41,137 nt of DNA. It comes from Methylococcus sp. UBA6136. Lineage in GTDB: Bacteria; Pseudomonadota; Gammaproteobacteria; Methylococcales; Methylococcaceae. The notes beneath the pieces are model-generated. The model did no database searches, was not told the DNA's origin, and saw only the letters and a list, made by a program, of their open reading frames with translations. The stretch lies in contig DIVI01000057.1 of the NCBI GenBank assembly GCA_002423305.1, positions 1-41,137 of the forward strand, read 5' to 3'. Shown here one piece after another: positions 16,089 to 24,547 of this stretch. Every line of letters starts with the position of its first letter. The first letter of the stretch is position 1. The translations under genes and the position numbers were made by a program.

Positions 16089-16640
16089 CTACCGGATGAG
16101 TGGAATGGATTCCTCGATCCCGGCTTCGATATAGGTCCTGATTTTGGTTTCGACCTGCAGGTAGATGGCGAGTGACCTGTAACTCATGAATTCCGCCAGT
16201 TTCTTGAAATAGGCCCGGCCGATGTTCAGGCGCTGCTCCTCGTATTCCAGCTTATCGTTCACGTATTCCTTGGCTTCCGCTTCGCTCATGCCATCGACCC
16301 CCTCACCCAAGTCGGTGAGTAATTCTCGGCGTTTTAATCTGAGTTCGACCAGTTGTTTCTGGTAGCTATCATACAAAGGCCAAAATCGCTTGGCGATGTC
16401 CGGCTCCAGTTGCAGCGTATCCCGGACGATTGCTTTGCGCATCTCAAGGAGTTCAACTTCTTTTGACTGCAACTGCGAGGAGGCGGCCGGTAGATCCCGC
16501 TGCTCATTGTCTTCAGCCATGGCGTCCGGCCATGGCATTATTGTCAGCAAGGTGAGCAGTATGGGGCCAGCCAGCAGAGTCGAATGGCGGGATGGGTTGA
16601 AACCTCCCCTTTTACAAGGATGTCTGGTGTTGTGGATCAT
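16089..16640 (-). CDS. Spy/CpxP-like small periplasmic helical protein
   Basis: A 183-residue protein from the ATG at 16640, which gives a signal peptide ending around PDAMA; a frame opening at 16763 would run into the upstream porin gene. The mature part is almost all helix, rich in Glu, Arg and Leu, with the signature LEPDIAKRFWPLYDSYQKQL and repeated EYEEQRLNIGRAYFKK-like helices. This is reminiscent of the LTxxQ (Spy/CpxP) fold and of related FWPxY periplasmic proteins. Such proteins act as envelope chaperones or metal/stress sensors. Here it lies in an operon with porins and a cation antiporter, so a periplasmic stress role is reasonable but unproven. Confidence 0.65.
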   Translation of the reverse strand: MIHNTRHPCKRGGFNPSRHSTLLAGPILLTLLTIMPWPDAMAEDNEQRDLPAASSQLQSKEVELLEMRKAIVRDTLQLEPDIAKRFWPLYDSYQKQLVELRLKRRELLTDLGEGVDGMSEAEAKEYVNDKLEYEEQRLNIGRAYFKKLAEFMSYRSLAIYLQVETKIRTYIEAGIEESIPLIR

Positions 16641-16725
16641 GTGAATGGTGAACGAGTGGAAGCTTATTGTCTGGGGCGGGTGTTCGGTGTTCCAGCAATC
16701 GACCTGCCATGATGTGCTGGGTGAT

Positions 16726-18330
16726 TCAGAAGAAAAATTTGACTTCAAGCATGCCGGCGACACCGCTTTCCCCCGCCCGATAGGGGGTCAAGAGGTTTTC
16801 GGCCGGCGAGCCTTTTATGTACAGCGCTTCGGCGGTCATGATCCAGTTGGGCACCATGGCCACCGGGTACCAGTTGAAACCGCCCCCCGCCTCCCAAGGG
16901 GTGCCATAACGACCGCTGACAATGGATGAACGGCCAAACACCTCGACCGACTTGGGCAGTAGGAAATAGCTGCCCTGGAATATGCCACCAAAGTCGTTCA
17001 ATTCACTGACATCAGGTGCGGCGCCTGAATAGCCGAAGTTGCCCAGGTGACGATATTCAAATTCGGCAAAGAGGGCGAGCCCGGCGTATTTGAAACCGGT
17101 ATCAATCGTCGCCAGCGAGACATCGGTGCTGGTGATTTGATTGCCTTTGCCCAGGGCACCCGGACTGCTCAGGGGCGTGCCATTCGATACCCGGAAAATG
17201 GTGCTGTCCGGGTTGCCCAGGCTGCCATTTCCGTCATCGTGGGTGTTTTGGTACACAGCGGTTGCACCCAGTCGCCAGACGGGGTTGGCGTGATCCTGGA
17301 GGTCGGATACGTTGTCGCCCATTGGGCCCAGGGGCTCCCACCGGACCGAACTGCCATACAGCATGCCGGTGCCGAGACGGGTTGCCGAATAGTTGCCTGA
17401 GGATCCCCCAAAGCTGTTGCCGACAAACAGGGTGTAATTCAACTGCCGCTCCAGTGTGCCCTCCAGCCAGGCGCCGGGTGTCCAGTTGGGGCGGAAGTAG
17501 GTGGTTGCCATGGTGCGGTCAGCGCCCAGGGTTGATGTCCACGATTCGGTCCACTCACGTGTGCCCGGCGCCTTCCAGATGCCGATGCGGCCGCGAACTT
17601 CCGGCATCCAGTCATAGCCGATATAGCCCAGCGGGAAGACGCTGTTGCTGGAGGTCGATGCATACATCATGAGGCTATAGACCAGTTCCGGACGAAACGC
17701 ATGACCGGTGAAGGCCAGCATGGCGCGGTTAAGTTCGACGATGCTGTAATCATTGACGGGCTGCAGCGGGAGATTATTGGGCTGCCAGGTGCGGTCTGTC
17801 CTCCCGAAGTAGGAGTAGCGTCCTTCAAGCGATACCTTGGCATTCAGCGAGAAGGATGAATTGCCGTTTTTTTCGTCAATCAATTGCGCGCCCTTGCCCT
17901 TGAGATTCAGTGAGGAGGATTCAGGCGTGTCGCTTTGGGCCTGATGCAGTGGTTGCAACTCGCTGGGCCTGACGTTTGGCTGGGCTGATTCGGCTGCGTG
18001 GCTTACGGTGTTGGTCAGTGGCGCGGCGTATTCCTTGGTAGTTTCGGGTGTCTTTGCGATGGTTGGCTTTTTGCCATCCTGGCTGATCAACGCTTCTTCC
18101 AGATGTTTTATTCGCAGGCTGTCGGTCTTTTTTTGCCGTTCAAGTTCAGCGATACGCCGGTTGTCGGATTGTTTTTCCTGCTCCAGACGGTTCAGGCGTT
18201 TTTCATAATCACCTCGCATCAATTCCAGCTGCCTGATGACGTCTTCCAGTTGGAGGGTGGCGGGACAATCACCGGCAAACGCCAGCAGGCAGAGCATGCC
18301 CAATGGCAAAATCCCCCGTGGCTGACTCAT
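16726..18330 (-). CDS. coiled-coil porin, OprO/P-like (paralogue A)
   Basis: A 534-residue outer-membrane protein. A signal peptide (about 1-24) is followed by a Glu/Arg/Gln-rich coiled coil (about 28-80), a Pro/Thr/Ser linker, then a barrel of about 370 residues ending in KFFF. Segments such as GYDWMPEVRGRIGIWKAPGT and ADRTMATTYFRP resemble phosphate-selective (OprO/P) porins. The N-terminal coiled coil could tether the pore to peptidoglycan or trimerise it, as in coiled-coil porins. It is closely related along its length to the protein encoded at 19478-21220; the two genes flank a Cax antiporter. It starts ten bases after the antiporter stop, so it is operonic. Confidence 0.85.
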   Translation of the reverse strand: MSQPRGILPLGMLCLLAFAGDCPATLQLEDVIRQLELMRGDYEKRLNRLEQEKQSDNRRIAELERQKKTDSLRIKHLEEALISQDGKKPTIAKTPETTKEYAAPLTNTVSHAAESAQPNVRPSELQPLHQAQSDTPESSSLNLKGKGAQLIDEKNGNSSFSLNAKVSLEGRYSYFGRTDRTWQPNNLPLQPVNDYSIVELNRAMLAFTGHAFRPELVYSLMMYASTSSNSVFPLGYIGYDWMPEVRGRIGIWKAPGTREWTESWTSTLGADRTMATTYFRPNWTPGAWLEGTLERQLNYTLFVGNSFGGSSGNYSATRLGTGMLYGSSVRWEPLGPMGDNVSDLQDHANPVWRLGATAVYQNTHDDGNGSLGNPDSTIFRVSNGTPLSSPGALGKGNQITSTDVSLATIDTGFKYAGLALFAEFEYRHLGNFGYSGAAPDVSELNDFGGIFQGSYFLLPKSVEVFGRSSIVSGRYGTPWEAGGGFNWYPVAMVPNWIMTAEALYIKGSPAENLLTPYRAGESGVAGMLEVKFFF

Positions 18331-18340
18331 TTGCCGGTTC

Positions 18341-19438
18341 TCAAGTTGCCGCCGGCAGGTGATAGAAGCCGATGCCCAGCATCAGGTACAGCGCAACGAG
18401 CATCATGCCTTCGAACCAGGTAGAAGCGCCATCCATTGTCAGGATACGAATGATGACCGAGGTCAGGAGAATGGTGGCAATCTCGAATTGGCTGAACAAC
18501 AGGTTCATCTCGGTGCCCACCAGCGGAGCCCCGAATATGAGGAGCGGAACGGCAAAAAGAATCATCTGAACGCTGGAGCCGACGGATGCCTCGATGGCAA
18601 GGTCCATTTTATTGTTGAGTGCAAAACGAGTGGTGCTGACAATTTCTCCGATTCCGCCGGCACCGGCCAGCAGGATGATGCCGCTGAACAAATCGGATAA
18701 TCCAAGGATTTTGCTGGTGGGTTCCAGGGCATCCGTGATGACTTCGCTCATGACCGCCAGTCCCAGCGTAGAGGCAACCAGTATGGTGCTTGCACGGCCT
18801 TGGGACTCACTGGGTTCCTTCTTTTTTGGGGTTTCGCCGCGCGCTGGCTGTTTCTGGAGGCTCGGTTTGAAGCTGGTGCCGAGCTTTACGAGGTACATCA
18901 ACAGCAGGATCAGGGAGATATCGCGGCTCAGCTCGATTTCCTTGTCGCCGGCGCCCAGATGGAAGAGGGCGGGAATGATCAAGGCAAAACTGCACAAGGT
19001 CAGCAACCCCGTGTTTGCCTGGACGGAGGTCTGGCTGAAGTTCTGGGTACCGTTACGCAGCCCTCCCAGCATCATCCCGAGGCCAAGCCCAAGCAGCAAT
19101 TCCACCAGGATGGAACCGGTGATGGAGGCCTTTACGACATCGCCCAGGCCATGCTTCAGAGCAAAAAACGCGATGATGATCTCCGGTGCATTATTCAGAC
19201 TTGCATTCAGCAATCCACCGAGTGTGGGTCCCAAGGTACTCGCCAATTTTTCCGTGGCGTCGGCCATCAGCTCTGCCAGTGCGTAAATGGCGCCGAGTGC
19301 GGTCAGAAATATCCACACCGGGCTGAAATCCAACCATCGCAGAACCAGACAGATCGGCACCAGCCACAGTAGCCATAGGGGGTTGAAGCCGACTTTGATT
19401 TTGCCAGACTTGGCATGAGCAACTTTATTTCGGGTCAT
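18341..19438 (-). CDS. second Ca2+/H+ antiporter-like protein (CaxA family, divergent motif)
   Basis: A 365-residue membrane protein. AGAGG five bases before the ATG at 19438 decides the start; a TTG at 19456 would add six residues. It has the two-repeat CaCA layout with a long basic/polar loop between the halves (residues about 190-215, rich in Lys, Pro and Glu). The first repeat has NNAPE at 82-86 instead of GNATE, keeping the acidic residue. The second has GGIGE followed by FALNNKMDLAIEASVGSS. Exchange of Ca2+ or another divalent cation for protons is expected, but the altered first motif may change ion preference. It is flanked by the two paralogous porins. Confidence 0.87.
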   Translation of the reverse strand: MTRNKVAHAKSGKIKVGFNPLWLLWLVPICLVLRWLDFSPVWIFLTALGAIYALAELMADATEKLASTLGPTLGGLLNASLNNAPEIIIAFFALKHGLGDVVKASITGSILVELLLGLGLGMMLGGLRNGTQNFSQTSVQANTGLLTLCSFALIIPALFHLGAGDKEIELSRDISLILLLMYLVKLGTSFKPSLQKQPARGETPKKKEPSESQGRASTILVASTLGLAVMSEVITDALEPTSKILGLSDLFSGIILLAGAGGIGEIVSTTRFALNNKMDLAIEASVGSSVQMILFAVPLLIFGAPLVGTEMNLLFSQFEIATILLTSVIIRILTMDGASTWFEGMMLVALYLMLGIGFYHLPAAT

Positions 19439-19477
19439 TTTGGCCTCTTGAGTCAAGCGGGTTAGTGCCTTGCAGTA

Positions 19478-21220
19478 TCAGAATGAGAAACGGACTTGCA
19501 ATTGACCCACCACACCGCTTTCGCCTGCGCGGTAGGGTGTCAGCAGGTTGTCGGCCGGTGAGTTCTGGATGTAGAGGGATTCTGCCGTGATGATCCAGTT
19601 GGGGACCATGGCAATGGGATACCAATTGAAGCCGCCGCCGGCCTCCCATGGCGTGCCATAGGCGCCGTTGACGATCGATGAGCGTCCAAACATCTCGAAA
19701 CTTTTCGGCATGAGGAAGTAACTGCCCTGCAGATAACCGCCGTAATCGTTGAGGCTTGACAGGGATCCCGGCTGCAGTCCGGCTTCGCTCGACCAGCCGG
19801 GATCCCCAAGGTATCGGTACATGAACTCCGCCGCCAGGGCGAATCCGCGATATTTGAAGGCCCAGTCCAGCGTGCCCAGAAAGATATTGCCGGAGACCAT
19901 TTTGGTGTTAGGTCCGAAGGCGCCAATCTCGTTGGCGGGGGTGCCGTTGGATAAGCGGAGGATGGTGTAATCCGGGTTGTTGCTGCCGTAATAGCCCGGT
20001 GTGTCCGTGATGCGCTGGAAGGTAGCGGTACTGCCCAAACGCGTCACGAACCCGTCATGCCAGCTGAGATCGGAAATGCCAAAACCGATGTCGCCCAGCG
20101 GTTGCCATTTGCCGCTGAGTGAGTAGAGCATGGCTGTACCCTGACGGCTGGCATAAGTGTTCTGAGCGGAGCCGCCGAAACTATTGCCGACCAGAAATTC
20201 GTACTGAAAGGTCTTGTTCAGAGTGCCCTCCAGCCAGGCGGCCGGTGTCCAACTGGGGCGAAAATAGGTGGTAGCCATAGTGCGATCGGCACCCAGCGTG
20301 GCATTGTAAGAGTCAGCCCATTCGCGCGTGCCGGGTGTCTTCCAAACTCCGATCCGTCCCTTGATTTCCGGCATCCAGTCATAGCCCATGAATCCTACTG
20401 GCATGAACGCCCCTGCTGATGACGATCCGAATGTCATGAAGGAGTAGATGAGTTTGGGATCAAAGGCATATCCAGAGAACATCAGGTAGTAACGGTTCAT
20501 TTCGATGATGCTGTAGTCATCGACGGGCTGTGAGGGTTGATTGTTGGGTGTCCAGAAGTCCTTGGTGCGCCCGAAGTAGGAGTAACGTCCCTCCAGTGAC
20601 AGGTTGGCGCGCAAGTGAAACGGGAGATCTCCATTGGGTTCATCGAGCAGGACGGCGCCCTGCTTAACGAGGTGAGAACCCTTTTTGGTCAGAAGAATCG
20701 GACCCTCGGTCGCCATGTCCCGTGCCTCGGCCTCGACATGGGCTGTTCCGTCTACGGTGTCTTTGGGCGGCGGGCCCTTCTTGATTGAGATCGGCGGAGT
20801 TTGCTGGCTAGCGGGTTTTACAGCAGTGGAGGCTGACGGGTCGGGCTGAGAAAGGGCGGAGGGGAGGCGGTGGAGGCTGCCCAGTTGTTTCTCCAGGGAC
20901 TCGATACGCCGGGCGTCCTCGGTTTTCTGCTTACGATTTTCCTTGATTTCCTGCTCCAGCGAGGAGATGCGTGACTCGTAGGATTCCTTGAGTTTCTGGA
21001 TTTGCAAAAGCACCTGATCAAGATCAGCCGAGGCAAACGTTTGCGGTGCGTGGAATGCTAGAAGCAGGGTCAACAGTTCGCTGGCGGATTGCGCACCCCA
21101 GCAAAACAGCCAGTAGCCGATCCGCCATGATTTCCTCTGGGATGAGGTCGACAGATTGATGGGTTTCAAGTGCAGGTTGCCACTGTTCAAACAGGGCCCG
21201 CCAGGCAATGGGTATGTCAT
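19478..21220 (-). CDS. coiled-coil porin, OprO/P-like (paralogue B)
   Basis: A 580-residue outer-membrane protein. The ATG at 21220 gives a polar N-terminal extension of about 30 residues before a signal-like segment (LLTLLLAFHAPQTFASA), so the true start may be further in; no good ribosome site is visible. After the signal come a coiled coil (about 68-115), a linker rich in Ser, Pro and Lys, and a barrel ending in VRFSF. Large stretches match paralogue A (for example GYDWMPEIKGRIGVWKTPGT). It heads the porin/Cax operon and is preceded by a 340-bp non-coding region. Confidence 0.84.
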   Translation of the reverse strand: MTYPLPGGPCLNSGNLHLKPINLSTSSQRKSWRIGYWLFCWGAQSASELLTLLLAFHAPQTFASADLDQVLLQIQKLKESYESRISSLEQEIKENRKQKTEDARRIESLEKQLGSLHRLPSALSQPDPSASTAVKPASQQTPPISIKKGPPPKDTVDGTAHVEAEARDMATEGPILLTKKGSHLVKQGAVLLDEPNGDLPFHLRANLSLEGRYSYFGRTKDFWTPNNQPSQPVDDYSIIEMNRYYLMFSGYAFDPKLIYSFMTFGSSSAGAFMPVGFMGYDWMPEIKGRIGVWKTPGTREWADSYNATLGADRTMATTYFRPSWTPAAWLEGTLNKTFQYEFLVGNSFGGSAQNTYASRQGTAMLYSLSGKWQPLGDIGFGISDLSWHDGFVTRLGSTATFQRITDTPGYYGSNNPDYTILRLSNGTPANEIGAFGPNTKMVSGNIFLGTLDWAFKYRGFALAAEFMYRYLGDPGWSSEAGLQPGSLSSLNDYGGYLQGSYFLMPKSFEMFGRSSIVNGAYGTPWEAGGGFNWYPIAMVPNWIITAESLYIQNSPADNLLTPYRAGESGVVGQLQVRFSF

Positions 21221-21560
21221 CTCGACGACTTCAGGGAGCGGCGTTGGCGGATGGAAAACTGAGGCGATCGGGGGGTCATTGATGCTGCTGATAGTTCATA
21301 GTAAACAATCAGATCAACAGTTGGTAACCTCTCGCGGTAAAGAACCGATGCTTTTTCCAATTCGGTTAGGCGAGGGTCACCCGGAACGACCGCGTCTCAT
21401 GGACAAACGGGTTTCCACCCTGCATAACGCTGCCAGTCACCGGGGATTGAGGTTGAGGGTTATAGCGATGAGGCGCTGGTCTGCCAGAACTGGGGATTCT
21501 CACCGGCAGTCCCCGGCTCGCGTGGGGATTGCCCAACCATTTCTTAGGTGCTGCGGTGGT
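21221..21560 (-). other. 340-bp non-coding region upstream of the porin/Cax operon, possible structured leader RNA
   Basis: No supported gene. Read on the minus strand, several helices can form: GGGT-GGAA-ACCC (revcomp of about 21409-21420), AACCGA pairing with TCGGTT across 13 bases (about 21340-21370), CTGCC with GGCAG across 20 bases and GGGGA with TCCCC (both within about 21475-21520). The density of complementary G/C blocks is above that of the other gaps here. I could not match it to a riboswitch class: GCCGGTGAGAATCC recalls cobalamin and FMN elements, but the other conserved blocks are absent. The gap also holds the promoter for the operon, which I cannot place. Confidence 0.4.
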
Positions 21561-22208
21561 TCAGTTGTCCTCGTCAGGCAAAATTGCCCATTCAAAGCTG
21601 GAAAAGAGGCTGGTGACTGAAAAAAACAGCGCCATGACCATGAACACATGGAAGCTATAGTGAGGATTCCAGAACGCCATTAGCGTCGCAATCGTAAACC
21701 CAGCGACGGCGATCAATACTCTTCTTTTGATACCGTGCAACAAGTTCTCGTTGTCCAGTCGCCGCTCCATCAGACCATTGCGGATCGCATAGCGAACGGA
21801 TAGCCAGACGCCTAGATACATCACAATCATGTTCAGCCCGTAGAGCACTTCAACCAGCCAGTGATCACGATGCTCGCCCAACAGCGTGGCGGAAAAACCC
21901 AACAGGGTGACTGCCAGCAGGTTACCCATTTTCAGGTAGAGGAAGCGGACGTCGACATGCGTCACATCGTCCAGTATCACATTGTCCCCAATCCACAGGG
22001 ATCCCGCGACAAAGAAGCTGATGAAAAATGCCATGAACTTGGGCCAAAGGTCACGAAGAATTTCAGGTAAATGATTGATGTCGATGCCTGGCGCTTGGAT
22101 ATCCTCGATGACACTCAGCAGCATCAGCGTCATGACGACGGCGTAGACCCCTTCTGTTAATGCATTCAGCCGTTCCTTGCCGAGTTTTCTGTGCGTTTTA
22201 TGAGTCAT
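21561..22208 (-). CDS. TMEM175-like (DUF1211) potassium channel family protein
   Basis: A 215-residue integral membrane protein with six hydrophobic segments, the length of prokaryotic TMEM175 monomers. The first helix carries the family signature in the form RLNALTEGVYAVVMTLMLL (families usually show R-x-x-x-x-x-DG-V-F/Y-A-I-x-x-T-L); the Asp of DG is Glu here. AGAGG eight bases upstream supports the ATG. Members form tetrameric K+ channels in bacteria. It is transcribed in the same direction as the neighbouring envelope genes. Confidence 0.83.
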   Translation of the reverse strand: MTHKTHRKLGKERLNALTEGVYAVVMTLMLLSVIEDIQAPGIDINHLPEILRDLWPKFMAFFISFFVAGSLWIGDNVILDDVTHVDVRFLYLKMGNLLAVTLLGFSATLLGEHRDHWLVEVLYGLNMIVMYLGVWLSVRYAIRNGLMERRLDNENLLHGIKRRVLIAVAGFTIATLMAFWNPHYSFHVFMVMALFFSVTSLFSSFEWAILPDEDN

Positions 22209-22272
22209 GGTGGTTGCCTCTACCCATGGTTAGTGTGAGTGGCTCAGGTTTGGGGCGGACTGGGGGATTCTC

Positions 22273-23490
22273 TCAGAAAGGATTTCTGAGGGTGTTATTG
22301 ATGGATTGGTAGCTTTTCGCGAAGGAGTTATCGTAAGACCAAAGCACCGAGATAAAGATGAGATTCTGTCCTGCCAGATAGGGTGGCTCGGTCGGGATTT
22401 GTTTGGCGGCATTGAAAAAACCGGAGTTGGCTCCGTCGGTTGATGTGTCATGGCGAAATTCTGTTCTTACGGCAAGCGATGAATCCAGCAGGGACAGTTG
22501 GTATTCCGTAGTCAGCGTCAATGCGCCAATGAATTGTTCCACGTCCGTCTGCAACCCATCTGGATCCCAGAAAAATTCGGGCCGAAAGGCAATGCTCCAT
22601 GGATCCGAGATTTGCCAACGGGCCCAAAGAGCACTACCCATCCAGAAGGCCTGCTGGCCGTTTGTGGCCTGTTGTTGGGTGCCGATATTGTAGGCCCAGC
22701 CGATCATCAGATTATCTGATTGCCACTGCAACTCGGAGTCCGAAAAGCCCAGCCAGTATTTCAGATCGGTCTGTTCCTGCTCGGGCCCGAAAAAAATGTT
22801 CTGTCGAAGCGTCCATCCCGGTGCAAACCTGTAGGCAAATTGAGCGGCATATTTCGGAAGGCTGTTGACGAATTCAAGATAGTTGTAATCAGTGACCAGA
22901 AAAAACCTGACCGACATGTCCGAATCAATGATGTAGTGACCGCCCGCTCCGATCAAAAAATAGGGCGAGTAGTCTGCGATCCAGGCGCGCGTGTAGTTCG
23001 GGTTGTTCTTTGCGTACATGGATTCGAACCCGATGAAGCTCTCCATCAGTCCTGCTGTCAGTGTCAGTCCTTCGATCGCCTGGAAGGAGACGTTGGCATG
23101 GCCAAAGTGTTTTATGACATCTGACGCGGTTCGGTTTCCCCAGTTGGATTCCTGGGCGGAAGCATCATTTCCGGCCTGGATTCCGAACTGCATGCCCCAG
23201 GGCGAATCCTCCGAGATGGATTTCTCCACGTAGAGCATGCCCATGTTGGGGTCAAAATCGTTGAGCCGATTGGTTGTCTGCTTGAATCGCCAGGGAGTGG
23301 CTTTGGGCCCGCCCAGATCGTCCGCATAGGACATGTCAAGATAGAGGTGGTATTCCCACAAATCCCTGTCTTCTCCCGCATTTGCTTCGTTCGACTGATT
23401 TGCCTGGCAGGTGCCGCTGCAGCCAATCATCCAGCAGAGAAACAGCGCTGTGGTGCCGACGGGCAAGTGCTTTCCCGTGCGCCCAGTCAT
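22273..23490 (-). CDS. BBP2-type outer-membrane beta-barrel porin
   Basis: A 405-residue protein from the ATG at 23490, which follows GGTGAG and puts a signal peptide (GTTALFLCWMIGCSGTCQA) at the N-terminus; a frame opening at 23565 would overlap the preceding gene. The mature part alternates hydrophobic strands and loops. It opens with the LYLDMSYADD and NRLNDFDPNMGMLYVEK segments typical of putative beta-barrel porin-2 proteins and contains GLTLTAGLMESFIGFESM. It ends in NPF. It probably forms an outer-membrane pore; the substrate is unknown. Confidence 0.8.
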   Translation of the reverse strand: MTGRTGKHLPVGTTALFLCWMIGCSGTCQANQSNEANAGEDRDLWEYHLYLDMSYADDLGGPKATPWRFKQTTNRLNDFDPNMGMLYVEKSISEDSPWGMQFGIQAGNDASAQESNWGNRTASDVIKHFGHANVSFQAIEGLTLTAGLMESFIGFESMYAKNNPNYTRAWIADYSPYFLIGAGGHYIIDSDMSVRFFLVTDYNYLEFVNSLPKYAAQFAYRFAPGWTLRQNIFFGPEQEQTDLKYWLGFSDSELQWQSDNLMIGWAYNIGTQQQATNGQQAFWMGSALWARWQISDPWSIAFRPEFFWDPDGLQTDVEQFIGALTLTTEYQLSLLDSSLAVRTEFRHDTSTDGANSGFFNAAKQIPTEPPYLAGQNLIFISVLWSYDNSFAKSYQSINNTLRNPF

Positions 23491-23524
23491 GCGTGCACTC
23501 ACCGATTCGCACGGCACGGCATGG

Positions 23525-24220
23525 TCATGAGCGGCTGGGTGGCAGGGCTTTGGGCGGAGGGCCATTGAGTGATTCGACGAACACGTTGGCGCGGCTGATG
23601 GAACGTTCCATGGCGCCGATCAGCCCGGAGACGCCCGCAGTCATGGCGCGAAGCTCGTGCTCCAGAGAGGCAATCGCATTGGCGTTGAGGTTGTGCTTCA
23701 GGTAGAGCACCTGGTCATGAAAAACGCTGAGTACCGGATCGATCTTGTGTTCCGCGCGGCGCATTGCCGTGATCAGGTGGCCATAGTGCTGCTGGGTTTG
23801 CTTGAGCTTCTGGCGGCTGCTGCTGCGCAGGGTGCGGTTGGTGTACTGGTCGAGTTCGGTTTCCCACTCGCTGAACAGGGCCAATGCGACATCTTCCACG
23901 GCATCGATGCGGTCTTTCACCGCGAGTGCCTTGGAATGGCTATAGTCGTATTCGCTTTTCAACTGGCGATAGACATCCTCAAGGTCGCCGCCTTCGAAGC
24001 GGGTTAGCTGGCTGAATCTTTCCAGTGCCGTCTGGAACTGGGTTTTTGCCTCTTCCAGGCTGTCACGGGCATGTTCGACTCGCGTCACCAGAATGTCGCG
24101 CTTGTGATGGCCGGCGGATTCCACGGCTTTGAAATAGAGCTTCTTGCATTGAGAAATAAAGTACCGGCCCAGCGCTTCAAAAAGGGCCTCGACAGAGAGT
24201 GGGTTGGCCTGTTTGCTCAT
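23525..24220 (-). CDS. DUF2959 family protein
   Basis: A 231-residue protein that matches the DUF2959 pattern along its length: HHKRDILVTRVEHARDSLEEAK, the FEGGDLEDVYRQL segment, KDRIDAVEDVALALF, MRRAEHKIDPVL and FHDQVLYLKHNLNANAIASL. It is almost entirely helical. Many family members carry an N-terminal signal or lipoprotein signal, but none is visible here. The biochemical role of the family is unknown. It ends 34 bp upstream of the BBP2 porin gene and could be the first gene of that transcript. Confidence 0.88.
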   Translation of the reverse strand: MSKQANPLSVEALFEALGRYFISQCKKLYFKAVESAGHHKRDILVTRVEHARDSLEEAKTQFQTALERFSQLTRFEGGDLEDVYRQLKSEYDYSHSKALAVKDRIDAVEDVALALFSEWETELDQYTNRTLRSSSRQKLKQTQQHYGHLITAMRRAEHKIDPVLSVFHDQVLYLKHNLNANAIASLEHELRAMTAGVSGLIGAMERSISRANVFVESLNGPPPKALPPSRS

Positions 24221-24547
24221 TAATTAAGGGGAAGTGCATGCATTGAAGACAGGGCGGTATTGTAATCGCAACGAGCTGTGGCCAATTGCAAAGCCATGGA
24301 GCTTCGGGGTGGAGTGGGCCGCGACGGCTGGCACGGGTTTTTGGGGATGGCGGGGTTAGACGGGAACAAAACCGCCATTTCGAGCCACTAAAAACCCAGT
24401 AAAACAGTCAACAAAATGGTTCCCACAAGCGCGTTCAACGAGTAGAATTCTGCGCCATTACAGCGATCGTCGGTGCTGCCCGCCGCACGTTTTGTTGCAA
24501 ATTGGGCGGCGTTTAACGACCCGACACAGGGTTAAAGAGAGCATCAA
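24221..24547. other. 327-bp divergent intergenic region before the formate dehydrogenase operon
   Basis: No gene is supported; an open frame on the minus strand (24458-24889) is a shadow of fdsG. The region must hold the start signals of the minus-strand DUF2959 gene and of the plus-strand fds operon. A sigma70-like promoter toward fds is described separately. I see no obvious operator palindrome. Confidence 0.5.
24420..24448 (+). promoter_or_regulatory. candidate sigma70 promoter of the fds operon
   Basis: TTCCCA (24420-24425) and TAGAAT (24443-24448) are separated by exactly 17 bases, matching the consensus hexamers at four and five of six positions. The predicted transcript would start about 24455, leaving a 5' leader of roughly 90 bases before fdsG. 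Confidence 0.5.

Noticed and set aside
21276..21299. Seven-codon minus-strand reading frame (MNYQQHQ) before the porin operon, as a leader peptide
   Set aside because: No ribosome site and no attenuator-like hairpins were recognised; a frame this short is expected by chance.
21221..21560. Cobalamin, FMN, c-di-AMP or Mn2+ (yybP-ykoY) riboswitch
   Set aside because: Only isolated phrases such as GGTGAGAATCC match; the other conserved blocks of each class (for example GCCACTG, GGGGAGTAG or the second FMN block) were not found.
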